Below, piece by piece: positions 18,059 through 28,417 of a stretch of 53,854 nucleotides of DNA. Each line of letters starts with the position of its first letter. Within the stretch, counting starts at the first letter, position 1. Position numbers and translations under genes: made by a program. This DNA is from Bacteroidota bacterium (GTDB taxonomy: Bacteria > Bacteroidota > Bacteroidia > Bacteroidales > VadinHA17). The stretch is from the NCBI GenBank assembly GCA_025350595.1, contig JANXXP010000378.1, positions 1 through 53,854 of the forward strand, given 5' to 3'. The notes beneath the pieces were generated by a model. That model was not told the origin of the DNA. It did not search any database and saw nothing but the letters and a program-made list of their open reading frames with translations.

Positions 18059-19342
18059 TTATACAGCTTCTAAATTTATTCGTACCACTTTTTCAAGATC
18101 TTTCTCATATGTTTTGGATCCCATCCAGAAAAGAAGAGCTCCCACTAATAAAACAAAAGGGAGAACAGATAAGGCTGTCTGAATGTTTGTGAGGTCATAA
18201 ATTTTACCCATAACGATAGGTGCTGTTGATGCCCCGAGAAGGTTCTGCACCACAACGGCTATTGCATAAGAAGTTGCCCGCAGGCCCGGGTGAATAACAT
18301 CCTGGGTTACAGAGGCCGCTCCTGAAATGAATGCCAGAACAAGTACTCCGAATACAAGAAAAACTATATACTGGACTGTACCTTTAAATATCGTCAGCGC
18401 AATAAAAAGAACTACAGCCGATAATAACGTTGATAAAGCCGGGAACAATAGTCTGGCATTAGCTCGTGTTTTTCTCCATCTGTCAGTAATATATCCTCCA
18501 AGAGGAGCTCCTACAAGCGCAAGTACCATAACTGTACTCGCCATTTTTCCGGCTGCTTCCTGCGGAATATTTCTTACTTTTTCAAAATATGTTGGGAGCC
18601 AGGTGAGCATGGAGGTTGTAACAAATACAACAGCAGCCATCCCCAGGTAGGTAAAAAGCACTGAGGGTTTTGTCAGGAACTCTTTCACCATATCCTTTTT
18701 CTCCATTTTGATTTTGTTACTGCTTTTATCGTAAAATGAGAGATCTACTGTTTTATAGTCCTTAACAAACAGAAACAATATCGCAACTATCATCCCCGGA
18801 ACAGCAACTATTCCGAAAGCATGTTTCCATCCAAGTTTTGCTGCTATTATTCCACCAAGCAATACACCTATTGCCGAACCAAGAGGAATTGCAGCATTCC
18901 ATAATCCCATCATTCTTGCCCTCCTGTCGACCGGATATAACCCTGAAATCATTGCACTGCCGCCCGGGGCGTATCCGGCCTCTCCTACTCCTATTAACAT
19001 ACGGGCCATAAACAGTTGAACAAAGTTTCCTGTGAGAGCACAAAGGGCCGTTGCAAGACTCCACATAATAGCCATTACTCCTATTGTCTTGGTTCTGCTC
19101 CACCTGTCAACAAGAATAGAGATTGGAAATGTTAAAAGAACTATTGCCCAATATACAGCAGAAACAAGCAATCCACTTTGTGTATGCGAAATACCCCAAT
19201 CTCTCTCAATTGATGAAAACATTGAGGTCACAACCATTCTGTCTATGTAATCAATCATATACAACAGAAATAATAACATAAACACATAATTGGAGTATCC
19301 TTTTGAAAACAGGTATCCGGTTCTATCTTTTGTCTTACTCAT
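18059..19342 (-). CDS. MFS transporter
   Basis: YMIDYIDRMVVTSMF, DRWSRTKTIGVMAIMWSLATALCAL, LIGVGEAGYAPGGSAMISGLYPVDRRARMMG. Confidence 0.93.
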   Translation of the reverse strand: MSKTKDRTGYLFSKGYSNYVFMLLFLLYMIDYIDRMVVTSMFSSIERDWGISHTQSGLLVSAVYWAIVLLTFPISILVDRWSRTKTIGVMAIMWSLATALCALTGNFVQLFMARMLIGVGEAGYAPGGSAMISGLYPVDRRARMMGLWNAAIPLGSAIGVLLGGIIAAKLGWKHAFGIVAVPGMIVAILFLFVKDYKTVDLSFYDKSSNKIKMEKKDMVKEFLTKPSVLFTYLGMAAVVFVTTSMLTWLPTYFEKVRNIPQEAAGKMASTVMVLALVGAPLGGYITDRWRKTRANARLLFPALSTLLSAVVLFIALTIFKGTVQYIVFLVFGVLVLAFISGAASVTQDVIHPGLRATSYAIAVVVQNLLGASTAPIVMGKIYDLTNIQTALSVLPFVLLVGALLFWMGSKTYEKDLEKVVRINLEAV

Positions 19343-19526
19343 TCTGAAATCTTATTTATTAAACCCCACAACCAAGTAAATAAAAATAAATGTCTGTTGT
19401 ATTTTTTATTGTATTTTTAAGTCTTTATACTTATACCGGAACTTTTAGCGTGAAAAATAATAGATGTAATTTATTTGAATTAAAATTTCTATTTTTCATT
19501 ATTCAATTTACAAACATCAGAAAGCT

Positions 19527-19976
19527 ATGAAAACATTAAAGCAAATTAATGAATTTCTTGATAGCCAGCCAATTGCATTGGTTGGAGTCTCAAGAAACCC
19601 AAAAAAATTTGGGTATACTGCCTTCAAAGAACTAAGGGATAAAGGAATGAACATAATTCCTGTCAATTCTGAAGCCGATGAAATAATGGGAATTAGATCA
19701 TATAGAAATGTTAAATTGCTTCCTCCTGAAGTGAAGGGTATTATCATCCTTACAAAAAAGGATCAGACAGCAAATGTAATCCGTGAAGCCAAAGTGATGG
19801 GCATAAAACAGATTTGGATACAACAGATGGCAGATACTAAGGAGGCTCTTGACGAATTGAAAGGATCAGATATAAATTTTATTACCGGAGAATGTATTCT
19901 GATGCATTATAAGCCTCACAGTATGCATAAATTTCATGGCAGTCTGAAAAAGTTTTTTGGTCGTTTTCCGAAATAA
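19527..19976 (+). CDS. CoA-binding domain protein
   Basis: IALVGVSRNPKKFGYTAFKELRDKGMNIIPVN; IWIQQMADT; GECILMHY. Confidence 0.88.
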   Translation: MKTLKQINEFLDSQPIALVGVSRNPKKFGYTAFKELRDKGMNIIPVNSEADEIMGIRSYRNVKLLPPEVKGIIILTKKDQTANVIREAKVMGIKQIWIQQMADTKEALDELKGSDINFITGECILMHYKPHSMHKFHGSLKKFFGRFPK

Positions 19977-20014
19977 TTTTTACATAAACCACAATATACT
20001 TTTCAATTTCCCCT

Positions 20015-20422
20015 ATGGCTGAAAATATTAACATATTCCGAATTGAATTTATAGTCCGTGATTACGAATGTGATCTGCAGGGAGTTGTAAATAATGCAAA
20101 CTATCAGCACTATCTTGAACATGCCCGGCATGAATTTCTTATTTCAAAAGGAATTAGCTTTGTAGATCTTCATAATGAAGGCATCGATCTTATTGTAACA
20201 AAGGTGGAGATTGATTACAAATTTCCACTAAGAAGCCGCGACAAATTCATTGTCACAGTAAAGATTAAGCGGGAAGGAAATGCCAGGCTTGTTTTCATCC
20301 AGGATATTTTCAGAATCCCTGACGAAAAACTTATTGTTTACGCACAAGTAACCGGAGTTGCAACGAAAAATGGAAGGCCGGTTCCTCCCGGAAAGCTTGT
20401 TGAACAACTTGGACTTGAATAG
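20015..20422 (+). CDS. Acyl-CoA thioesterase (4HBT/hot-dog family)
   Basis: VRDYECDLQGVVNNANYQHYLEHARHEFL. Confidence 0.92.
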   Translation: MAENINIFRIEFIVRDYECDLQGVVNNANYQHYLEHARHEFLISKGISFVDLHNEGIDLIVTKVEIDYKFPLRSRDKFIVTVKIKREGNARLVFIQDIFRIPDEKLIVYAQVTGVATKNGRPVPPGKLVEQLGLE

Positions 20423-20476
20423 TCTTTTGACAAAAGGATAATCGATGTAAAGTAATAACTTAAATCTGAGAACCTT

Positions 20477-21394
20477 ATGGGAAAACATAACTTTACCCGC
20501 CGGCAATTTATTACGACGACAATTACTGCAACCGGAGCTGTTCTTCTGGGGAAAACCCGAGTTTCTTTTTCCGCTGATTCAGTTTTAGCATCCTCCGATC
20601 CCTTCCAGATAGTCGATCTTGGAAAATCAGGAATAAAAACAACCCTTCTTGGAATGGGGACAGGGTTTAGCGGTTATAACCGCTCGTCCAATATTACCAG
20701 AGCGGGCGTGGCGGAGGGACTTATCCGGCAGGCTTACGAGAAAGGGATTCGCTTTTTTGATTGCGCTGACAGCTATGGAACCCATAAATTTGCTGCGGCT
20801 GCACTTAAAGGATTTCCTAGAGAAAGTTATACTCTGAGCTCAAAAATGTGGGTTGGGAATGGCGGAATTCCCGAACCGGAACGACCTGATGCGGACATTG
20901 TTATTGATAGATTCAGGAAGGAATTAAACACTGAATATCTTGACCTTGTCCAGATTCATTGCATGACAGAGTCCGATTGGACTGACAAGCAGAAAAGACA
21001 GATGGATATCCTTGAAACCCTTAAAACCAAAAAGATAATAAGGGCACATGGTGTTTCTGTTCACTCACTTGAAGCAATGGAAGCCTGTGTTGAAAGCGAA
21101 TGGGTGGATGTTGTTCATGTTCGCGTAAATCCCTACGGGGAGGCAATGGACAGAAAAAATCCGGCAGAAGTTATTCCGGTTATTGAAAAACTGCATAAGG
21201 CAGGAAAGGGTGTAATCGGAATGAAACTTATTGGCAATGGGAAATTCAGAAATGAACCTGATAAAATAGAGTCTTCATTGAAATATGTTCTCGGCCTGGG
21301 AACGATAAATATGATTATTGTCGGATTTGAATTACCGGAACAAATTGACAATTATATCGGGAGAGTTAAAAATGTACTGAGATCAGGAAAATAA
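20477..21394 (+). CDS. Aldo/keto reductase with Tat signal
   Basis: FTRRQFITTTITATGAVLLG; GIRFFDCADSYG, LVQIHCM, GKGVIGMKLIGNG. Confidence 0.92.
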   Translation: MGKHNFTRRQFITTTITATGAVLLGKTRVSFSADSVLASSDPFQIVDLGKSGIKTTLLGMGTGFSGYNRSSNITRAGVAEGLIRQAYEKGIRFFDCADSYGTHKFAAAALKGFPRESYTLSSKMWVGNGGIPEPERPDADIVIDRFRKELNTEYLDLVQIHCMTESDWTDKQKRQMDILETLKTKKIIRAHGVSVHSLEAMEACVESEWVDVVHVRVNPYGEAMDRKNPAEVIPVIEKLHKAGKGVIGMKLIGNGKFRNEPDKIESSLKYVLGLGTINMIIVGFELPEQIDNYIGRVKNVLRSGK

Positions 21395-21430
21395 ATTAAT
21401 CTGTCAGACAAACAAAAAACAGCTAATATC

Positions 21431-22333
21431 ATGAGGCGTTTAAAATATTTATCCGCAATTCCTTTAGTTTTAATTGGGTTGTCCTTCTTTCAGGACGACA
21501 GCATAAAACAGCTGCTTCAACCAGGAGCAAAGCTTGAAAAACTGGCTGACGGCTTTCTTTTTACAGAAGGGCCTTCCGCTGATTCAAAAGGTAATGTCTT
21601 TTTTACTGACCAGCCTAATGACAGAATTATGATCTGGAGTAATTCCGGAGTGCTCTCCACTTTTATGCAACCCTGTGGCAGGTCAAACGGGCTTGCCTTT
21701 GACAAAGATGGGAATCTGTGGAGCTGCGCTGACGAAAAAAATGAACTCTGGCTCATCTCCTCTGATAAAAAAGTAACCGCTATTCCATCAAAATATAAGG
21801 AAAAATTGCTTAATGGACCAAATGATTTGTGGGTTAACCCTAATGGCGGGATTTATTTTACAGATCCATATTACAAAAGAACCTGGTGGGACCACTCTTC
21901 ACAACCACAGGATTTTCAGGGTGTTTATTATCTTACGCCTGATTACAAAACAATTATCTGTGTGGCAAGTGATCTGGTAAAACCCAATGGTATTGTTGGT
22001 ACTCCTGATGGTAAATCACTTTTTGTCGCAGATATAGGTGGAAAGAAAACATGGTCATATAAAATTAATAAAGATGGAACGCTTGGTGACAAAAAGTTAT
22101 TTTGTGAGATGGGTTCAGATGGCATGACAATTGATTCTAAAGGTAATATATTTCTTACCGGTAATGGAGTTACTATATTTGATAAGAGAGGAAAACAAAT
22201 TGGGAATATTTCAGTCCCGGAAGCCTGGACTGCAAATGTTTGCTTTGGAGGTAAAGATATGAAAAGCCTGTTTATAACCGCAAGCAAAGGCCTTTATCGT
22301 ATAAGAATGAAGACAAAAGGAACAGCAGGATAG
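21431..22333 (+). CDS. SMP-30/gluconolactonase/LRE family protein
   Basis: TEGPSADSKGNVFFTDQPNDRI, NGPNDLWVNPNGGIYFTDPYY, KPNGIVGTPDGKSLFVAD, SDGMTIDSKGNIFLT. Confidence 0.93.
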   Translation: MRRLKYLSAIPLVLIGLSFFQDDSIKQLLQPGAKLEKLADGFLFTEGPSADSKGNVFFTDQPNDRIMIWSNSGVLSTFMQPCGRSNGLAFDKDGNLWSCADEKNELWLISSDKKVTAIPSKYKEKLLNGPNDLWVNPNGGIYFTDPYYKRTWWDHSSQPQDFQGVYYLTPDYKTIICVASDLVKPNGIVGTPDGKSLFVADIGGKKTWSYKINKDGTLGDKKLFCEMGSDGMTIDSKGNIFLTGNGVTIFDKRGKQIGNISVPEAWTANVCFGGKDMKSLFITASKGLYRIRMKTKGTAG

Positions 22334-22493
22334 TAAATCTTCCCAATTATGTAACGTAGATATTATTACAAAAAACCCGATCAAAAAAGAATTTTTGTGT
22401 TCTCTAATATATTTTATTTATCATTGCAAATATTTAATTTACTACCCTTTTCTAACTTTTCCGTCGAATTACGGAAAAAACTTAAAATTTTAA

Positions 22494-22691
22494 ATGGCGA
22501 TGGAAGGAACCCGCAGAGCTGACGTGAGGCCAGGTATCAGTGTTATGGTAGAATTAACTGAAGATAAACGCACAGGCAGACTTACCGGAGGTCGGGTAAA
22601 AGAAGTACTTACTTCCTCCCCAACTCATCCTCATGGAATCAAGGTTCTGCTTGAAAATGGGCAGGTTGGAAGAATTAAGCAGATAATCTGA
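22494..22691 (+). CDS. YwbE family protein (DUF2196)
   Basis: RADVRPGISVMVELTEDKRTGRLTGGRVKEVLTSSPTHPHGIKVLLENGQVGRIK. Confidence 0.9.
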   Translation: MAMEGTRRADVRPGISVMVELTEDKRTGRLTGGRVKEVLTSSPTHPHGIKVLLENGQVGRIKQII

Positions 22692-22725
22692 TTCTGCATC
22701 CCTAAATTTCAATCAAAAAATATTA

Positions 22726-22733
22726 TACTTTTG
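22726..22733 (+). promoter_or_regulatory. Bacteroidetes-type -7 box TACTTTTG
   Basis: Exact TAnnTTTG match about 60 nt upstream of the PFK start. Confidence 0.45.
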
Positions 22734-22788
22734 TCGCATCTGAAAACAGATCAGTTTTCTCTTTAATGTTATTGATATTCTATTAATT

Positions 22789-24123
22789 GTGGAAATGATG
22801 AAATATGAAGATTTTATTGTGACGACACTTGGAAAGGGGAACGTAATATCTCCTCTTAAACAAAAACAACGAGCTGATAGCCCGGTTTTTAAATTTGTTG
22901 ATGATAGCGAAAGATTTCTTCATGACGTTTCTCTGGAAAATTTTAATCATTGCAGAGAAACAGGAGAGGCTCCTGTCTCTTTTGAAAAATCAGGTCCAAG
23001 AGAAACTATCTATTTTGAACCTGCAAAAACGAAAGTTGGAATTGTTACATGCGGAGGATTATGCCCCGGATTAAATAATGTTATCCGCAGCCTGGTAAAT
23101 GAACTCTATTACAGATATGGGATAAGTCGTATCCTGGGATTTAAATATGGATATGAAGGACTTAGATCCAAATACAATCATCCTGTTATTGAACTTACGC
23201 CTGAAATGGTCAGCAATATACATCTTACCGGAGGCACTTTATTGGGATCTTCACGTGGAGACCAGGATACAGAAAAAATGGTAGATACGCTTGAGATTTT
23301 GAATATAAATATCCTGTTTTGTATTGGAGGTGACGGAACATTAAGGGGGGCTCATGACATCTTTAAAGAAATTGAGTTAAGGAAACTAAAAATAAGCGTC
23401 GCCGGAATACCAAAGACAATAGATAATGATATTGATCTTATCCAAAAATCTTTTGGGTTTGAAACAGCATTTTCCATAGCGAATGACATAATCAGAAATG
23501 CCCACAATGAAGCTTCCGGAGCATCGAATGGGATAGCCCTGGTTAAGCTTATGGGCCGTGATTCAGGATTTATTGCCGCTAGTGCAGCATTATCAATTCA
23601 GGAAGTCAATTTTGTACTTATTCCTGAAATTTCATTCGATCTTTATGGACAACGTGGATTTTTAAAGGTCCTGAAAAAGAGACTCGAGGAAAGACACCAT
23701 GCGGTAATTGTGGTTGCTGAAGGAGCTGGTCAGGATTTATTTGAAAAAACAGCTTCCGAAAAAGACGCCTCAGGAAATATAAAACATCAGGATATTGGTG
23801 TATTTCTGAAAGAAAAAATCTCAGAAGAGTTTAAAAACAAGAATTTCCCTTTTGCGATCAGGTATATTGACCCGAGTTATATTATAAGAAGCGCTCCTGC
23901 AAATGCAAACGACAGCAAATTTTGCAATCTTTTAGCCCAGAATGCAGTGCATGCAGCTATGGCTGGGAAAACTGATTTTGTTGTTGGATTCTGGAATAAT
24001 CAATTCACTCTCATGCCAATCCCAATAGTAGTAGCAAAGCGTAAAAAAATTGATGTTGAAGGTGAATTGTGGTGGAATGTCCTTGAGGCAACCGGACAGC
24101 CAATAAGTATGAAGAACCCCTGA
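22789..24123 (+). CDS. 6-phosphofructokinase
   Basis: GIVTCGGLCPGLNNVIRSLV, CIGGDGTLRGA, GIPKTIDNDIDL, LVKLMGRDSGFIA. Confidence 0.93.
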   Translation: MEMMKYEDFIVTTLGKGNVISPLKQKQRADSPVFKFVDDSERFLHDVSLENFNHCRETGEAPVSFEKSGPRETIYFEPAKTKVGIVTCGGLCPGLNNVIRSLVNELYYRYGISRILGFKYGYEGLRSKYNHPVIELTPEMVSNIHLTGGTLLGSSRGDQDTEKMVDTLEILNINILFCIGGDGTLRGAHDIFKEIELRKLKISVAGIPKTIDNDIDLIQKSFGFETAFSIANDIIRNAHNEASGASNGIALVKLMGRDSGFIAASAALSIQEVNFVLIPEISFDLYGQRGFLKVLKKRLEERHHAVIVVAEGAGQDLFEKTASEKDASGNIKHQDIGVFLKEKISEEFKNKNFPFAIRYIDPSYIIRSAPANANDSKFCNLLAQNAVHAAMAGKTDFVVGFWNNQFTLMPIPIVVAKRKKIDVEGELWWNVLEATGQPISMKNP

Positions 24124-24124
24124 A

Positions 24125-24736
24125 ATGATAAAGAATGTTGTTTTTGATCTGGGAAATGTTTTGCTGAGCTTCATTCCTTCAGAATACTTCGATAAGAAAA
24201 AATATCCGGAAAATATTAAAACCAGGATACTTTCTGACATTTTCCACAGTGAAGAATGGCAGATGCTCGACAGAGGAGAGATCACGACTGATGAAGTTAT
24301 TGATATCCTCACAATAAAATCATCGCTTAAACGGGAGGAAATAGCTCTTGTATTCCATTTGCGCACCGATATATTATTTCCCCTTGACAACAATATCAAA
24401 TTGCTTCCTGTGCTCAAAAAAAAAGGCTACAAACTCTATTTTCTCTCCAACTTTCCTTTGGATATTTTCGATGAAGTGACCTCTGGCTACTATTTTTTCA
24501 AGTATTTCGATGGTGGAGTAATTTCTGCCCAGGCAAAATCTTCGAAACCCGATAGTCGCATTTATAAAATATTGATTAAAAAGTATTCTTTGATTCCTGA
24601 AGAGTGTCTTTTTATCGACGATCTTGAAATAAATGTTAAGGCGTCCGAAACTTTAGGAATGACGGGAATTACAACTTTTGGTTCATCTGATATTTCAAAA
24701 GAGATTGAAGAAGCCCTGGGCCTATCCACCAAATAG
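24125..24736 (+). CDS. HAD-family hydrolase
   Basis: VVFDLGNVLL, LYFLSNFP, KPDSRIYKILIKKY, LFIDDLEINVKAS. Confidence 0.92.
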   Translation: MIKNVVFDLGNVLLSFIPSEYFDKKKYPENIKTRILSDIFHSEEWQMLDRGEITTDEVIDILTIKSSLKREEIALVFHLRTDILFPLDNNIKLLPVLKKKGYKLYFLSNFPLDIFDEVTSGYYFFKYFDGGVISAQAKSSKPDSRIYKILIKKYSLIPEECLFIDDLEINVKASETLGMTGITTFGSSDISKEIEEALGLSTK

Positions 24737-24875
24737 AATTTGCATATTTTGGGAGTATTATTTGCAGCCTACCGGTAAAGTATCACAAAATATTCAATTC
24801 TCATTGACTTAACTATTAAGGTAAATCTTGATATCTATCTATATATTAGTATTTTACTTAATAAATTCTTGAAAT

Positions 24876-24891
24876 TGTTCCACGTGGAAAA
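24876..24891. promoter_or_regulatory. parS-like site (imperfect)
   Basis: TGTTCCACGTGGAAAA, one mismatch from the palindrome TGTTCCACGTGGAACA; in the gap between convergent HAD hydrolase and uvrC genes. Confidence 0.55.
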
Positions 24892-24896
24892 ATGGA

Positions 24897-26690
24897 CTAT
24901 TTTTTGAAATACGAGATTAAAATAGCTGTTTTTGCTGATCCAATAATTTTTTCGAGTTCAGTATCAGAGGCATTTCTAATTTTTTCAACAGAACCAAAAT
25001 GTTTAAGTAATATCGATTTTGTCACCCCGCCGATTCCTTTTATTTCATCAAGATCAGATTTTGTCATTTCTTTAGATCGCTTGTCGCGATGAAAACTTAT
25101 TCCAAAACGATGTGCTTCGTTTCTCAGGTGCTGGATTATTTTCAGGCTAATTGAGTTTTTGTCAAGATAAAGAGGAACGCTGTCACCCGGGAAATAGATC
25201 TCCTCCAGTTTTTTGGCAATACCAATTACCGTTACCCTCTCCCTTAATCCTAGCTTGTCTATACTTTTCATTGCTGAGGAGAGTTGTCCCTTTCCTCCAT
25301 CTACAATAATAAGCTGAGGAAGGCCGTGCTCCTCTTCCAACATCCTTTTATAACGCCGGTATATAACTTCCTCCATTGAAGCAAAGTCATCGGGACCAAC
25401 TACTGTTTTAATATTAAATTGCCTGTATTCCTTTTTGCATGGCTGTGCACTTCTGAAAACTACACACGCTGCAACAGGATTAGTCCCCATTATATAAGAA
25501 TTATCGAAGCATTCAATGTGTAATGGAAGTTCCGGCATGTGAAGATCATTTTTCAGTTTCTCAAGGTTTTTACCAGTCCGAACCTGAGGCGAATGCTCCA
25601 TCCTCTTCTTCTTTTGCTCAAGCTTATAATAAATTGCATTCCGTTCAGCAAGCTCTAAAAGCTTGAGCTTTTCTCCGGCCAGGGGTACTGAATATTTTAC
25701 TTTATCTATTAGTATATCAGGCTTAAATGGCACTAATAGCTCTGGAGAATCACTTGAAAGTCGCTGCCTGATTTCGGTTATGGCAAACCCAAGAATCGCT
25801 TCTTTATCCTCATCTATCCTTATCTTAAGATCTATTGTAAGAGCCTGAATTATAGCTCCATTAACTACTTTTAAGTAATTCACATAAGCATTATCTGACT
25901 CCTGAGCTATCGCAAAAACGTCAACATTTTTTATGGTGTTGCTAACTACTGCAGAGCGGCTCCTGAAGGATGATAAAATTTCTATTTTTTCTTTAATAAT
26001 TTGAGCATCTTCATATTGTAAAGCCTGAGAAAACTCTGTCATCTGCTTTTTCAAGTGCTCAATCACTGTTGAAATATTCCCCTTCAGAATATCTCTTATC
26101 TGTTTTAAATTTTCATTATAGTCTGCCTCCGGCTGAAGTCCAATGCATGGAGCCTTACAGTTTCCAAGATGATACTCGAGGCATACCTTGAATTTCCCTG
26201 CAGAGATATTCGATTCTGTAAGACTTAAGGAACAGGTTCTTAATTTGTATAGCTGACCTATGAGTGTAATTAAGGTTTTTACCATTAATCCTGAAGTATA
26301 TGGACCAAAGTATTGTGATCCGTCTCTTATTTGGTTCCTGGTACTAAAAACTCTTGGAAATCGCTCTTTTTTAATACATATCCAGGGAAATGTTTTATCA
26401 TCCTTTAAAAGTATATTATACCTGGGTTGATGCTTTTTAATAAGGTTATTCTCAAGTAACAAAGCATCAGATTCGTTTTCAACAACAATATGTCTGATAT
26501 CATTAGTTTTCCTTAGAAGGACCGTTGTTTTACCTGATTGATTTTTTGAAAAGTAAGATGTTACCCTTTTTTTAAGATTCTTAGCTTTCCCAACGTAAAG
26601 AATTGTATCAGAAGAATCAATAAACTGATAAATTCCGGGTTTATCCGGAAGCAATGATAAAATAGATTTAAACTTTGCTTCTGGAGCCAT
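24897..26690 (-). CDS. uvrC: Excinuclease ABC subunit C
   Basis: PDKPGIYQFIDSSDTILYVGKAKNLKKRVTSYF, IECFDNSYIMGTNPVAACVVF, IVDGGKGQLSSA, C-terminal HhH. Confidence 0.97.
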   Translation of the reverse strand: MAPEAKFKSILSLLPDKPGIYQFIDSSDTILYVGKAKNLKKRVTSYFSKNQSGKTTVLLRKTNDIRHIVVENESDALLLENNLIKKHQPRYNILLKDDKTFPWICIKKERFPRVFSTRNQIRDGSQYFGPYTSGLMVKTLITLIGQLYKLRTCSLSLTESNISAGKFKVCLEYHLGNCKAPCIGLQPEADYNENLKQIRDILKGNISTVIEHLKKQMTEFSQALQYEDAQIIKEKIEILSSFRSRSAVVSNTIKNVDVFAIAQESDNAYVNYLKVVNGAIIQALTIDLKIRIDEDKEAILGFAITEIRQRLSSDSPELLVPFKPDILIDKVKYSVPLAGEKLKLLELAERNAIYYKLEQKKKRMEHSPQVRTGKNLEKLKNDLHMPELPLHIECFDNSYIMGTNPVAACVVFRSAQPCKKEYRQFNIKTVVGPDDFASMEEVIYRRYKRMLEEEHGLPQLIIVDGGKGQLSSAMKSIDKLGLRERVTVIGIAKKLEEIYFPGDSVPLYLDKNSISLKIIQHLRNEAHRFGISFHRDKRSKEMTKSDLDEIKGIGGVTKSILLKHFGSVEKIRNASDTELEKIIGSAKTAILISYFKK

Positions 26691-26776
26691 TTCTCTGTTA
26701 GATTACAGTTCTAAAGATAACAAAGGTGATTGCGAATAAAAGCCCTTTCCAAATTCGAAGTGCATATTGAAACACG

Positions 26777-28396
26777 CTATTCTTTAAATAGAGATACCAG
26801 TTCAAATTTCTTTACATCAAACAAACCCTTATCTCCTATTTTTAAATCGGGAATTACAAGAAGTGCCATAAAGGAGAGGGTCATAAATGGAGCTGTCATT
26901 AAACACCCCAATGATCTGACCAATAAATTAAGTTTTTCATAATCCGAGGCAACATCCTTACAGGAACGGGTTGTCATTATTCCTGCAATATTGAGCTGAA
27001 GTGATGATTTCTTTTCTCCTGTAACTACTGAAAGACCCCCTTTCAATTTAACGATTTCATTAATGGAACTTACAATATCACAATCACTTGCGCCTATAGA
27101 AATAATATTATGACTATCGTGTGCAATAGAACTTGCAAAGGCTCCCTTTTTAAGACCGAATCCTTTAATAAAGCCAACGACAGGAGCGCCATCTTTATAT
27201 CGATCCTTTACTACAATCTTTAATATATCATTATCAATATCCGAATCAATAAAAGATTGATTTCCCGCATCCCAAGTAATTTCTTTTGTGAGGAGCTCTC
27301 CTTCAAAAGCTTCAATAACCCTTATCTTCTTGCCAATATTAGAAACCTGAATATCCATTAATTTTATCTCTTGACAGTTGAAATTATTTATTCCTCGACC
27401 AGGTTTGTAATCAAACAGAATTTTGTTTTTTGAAAATACCTTCTCTCCATCAATCCAGGTTTCTAAAATATTCATTTCCTTTAAACTGTCAGAAATAATA
27501 AAATCAGCATTCTCTCCGACAGATATAAGACCTCCGTTAAGATTGTAATGTTGAACAGGGTTTATTGTTGCACTTCTGATTACATTAAACAGATCAAATC
27601 CTTCCGAGATAAGCAGCGCTATTAGTTTGTTTATGTGTCTTGTTAATAGCATTTCAGGATGTAAATCATCACTGCAAAGCATTATATCGCAAGGGTTTGT
27701 ATTAAATAACTCTTTCAATGCATTAAGATTTTTTGCAGCACTTCCTTCCCTGATCAGAATCTTCATTCCTAATAAAATTTTCTCTTTTGCCTCATCAAGA
27801 GCGCTGCACTCATGATCGGTTGAGATACCTGCATTAACGTACTTTTTAAGCATTTCTCCGGTAAGTCCAGGAGCATGACCATCTATAGGCTTCCCTAGTT
27901 TCCTTGCTATACCAATCTTCCTTATAACTTCGGCATCTTCATAAATCACGCCCGGAAAATTCATCATTTCAGATAGATAATGAATTTCAGGTAATGTTAA
28001 AAGTATTCTTATTTCCTCAGAGTCTAGTGCTGCTCCGCTGGTTTCAAATTTCGTAGCCGGCACGCAAGACGGAGCACCAAACCAGAACTTCAACGGAACC
28101 TTCCTACTATCACGAATCATATATTCAACCCCTGCACTTCCCAAAACATTTGCTATTTCATGAGGGTCAGAAACCACACTTGTTGTCCCATGGGTAACCG
28201 CAGCCATAGCAAAAGCTCCCGGGGTTACCATAGAGCTCTCAATATGAATATGCGAATCAATGAGGCCTGGGATAAGATAAACCATCTCTTCAGAAACAGT
28301 TTTCTGAATACCTGCTATTTTCCCATTTTCAACAGTTATTACTGCCGGGTAAATATCCCTTTTATGAATGTCAACCAGTTGACCAGCTATTTTCAT
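26777..28396 (-). CDS. ade: Adenine deaminase
   Basis: PGLIDSHIHIESSMVTPGAFA, HGTTSVVSDPHEIANVLG, IDGHAPGLTG, CSDDLHPEML, HDSHNIISIGASD. Confidence 0.96.
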   Translation of the reverse strand: MKIAGQLVDIHKRDIYPAVITVENGKIAGIQKTVSEEMVYLIPGLIDSHIHIESSMVTPGAFAMAAVTHGTTSVVSDPHEIANVLGSAGVEYMIRDSRKVPLKFWFGAPSCVPATKFETSGAALDSEEIRILLTLPEIHYLSEMMNFPGVIYEDAEVIRKIGIARKLGKPIDGHAPGLTGEMLKKYVNAGISTDHECSALDEAKEKILLGMKILIREGSAAKNLNALKELFNTNPCDIMLCSDDLHPEMLLTRHINKLIALLISEGFDLFNVIRSATINPVQHYNLNGGLISVGENADFIISDSLKEMNILETWIDGEKVFSKNKILFDYKPGRGINNFNCQEIKLMDIQVSNIGKKIRVIEAFEGELLTKEITWDAGNQSFIDSDIDNDILKIVVKDRYKDGAPVVGFIKGFGLKKGAFASSIAHDSHNIISIGASDCDIVSSINEIVKLKGGLSVVTGEKKSSLQLNIAGIMTTRSCKDVASDYEKLNLLVRSLGCLMTAPFMTLSFMALLVIPDLKIGDKGLFDVKKFELVSLFKE

Positions 28397-28417
28397 AAAA
28401 TAAAAATATATTTTTAT

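Noticed and set aside
23252-23257. CACGTG inside the phosphofructokinase gene as a third parS site
   Set aside because: Flanks (ATCTTCACGTGGAGAC) match the consensus poorly and encode the GSSRGD segment.
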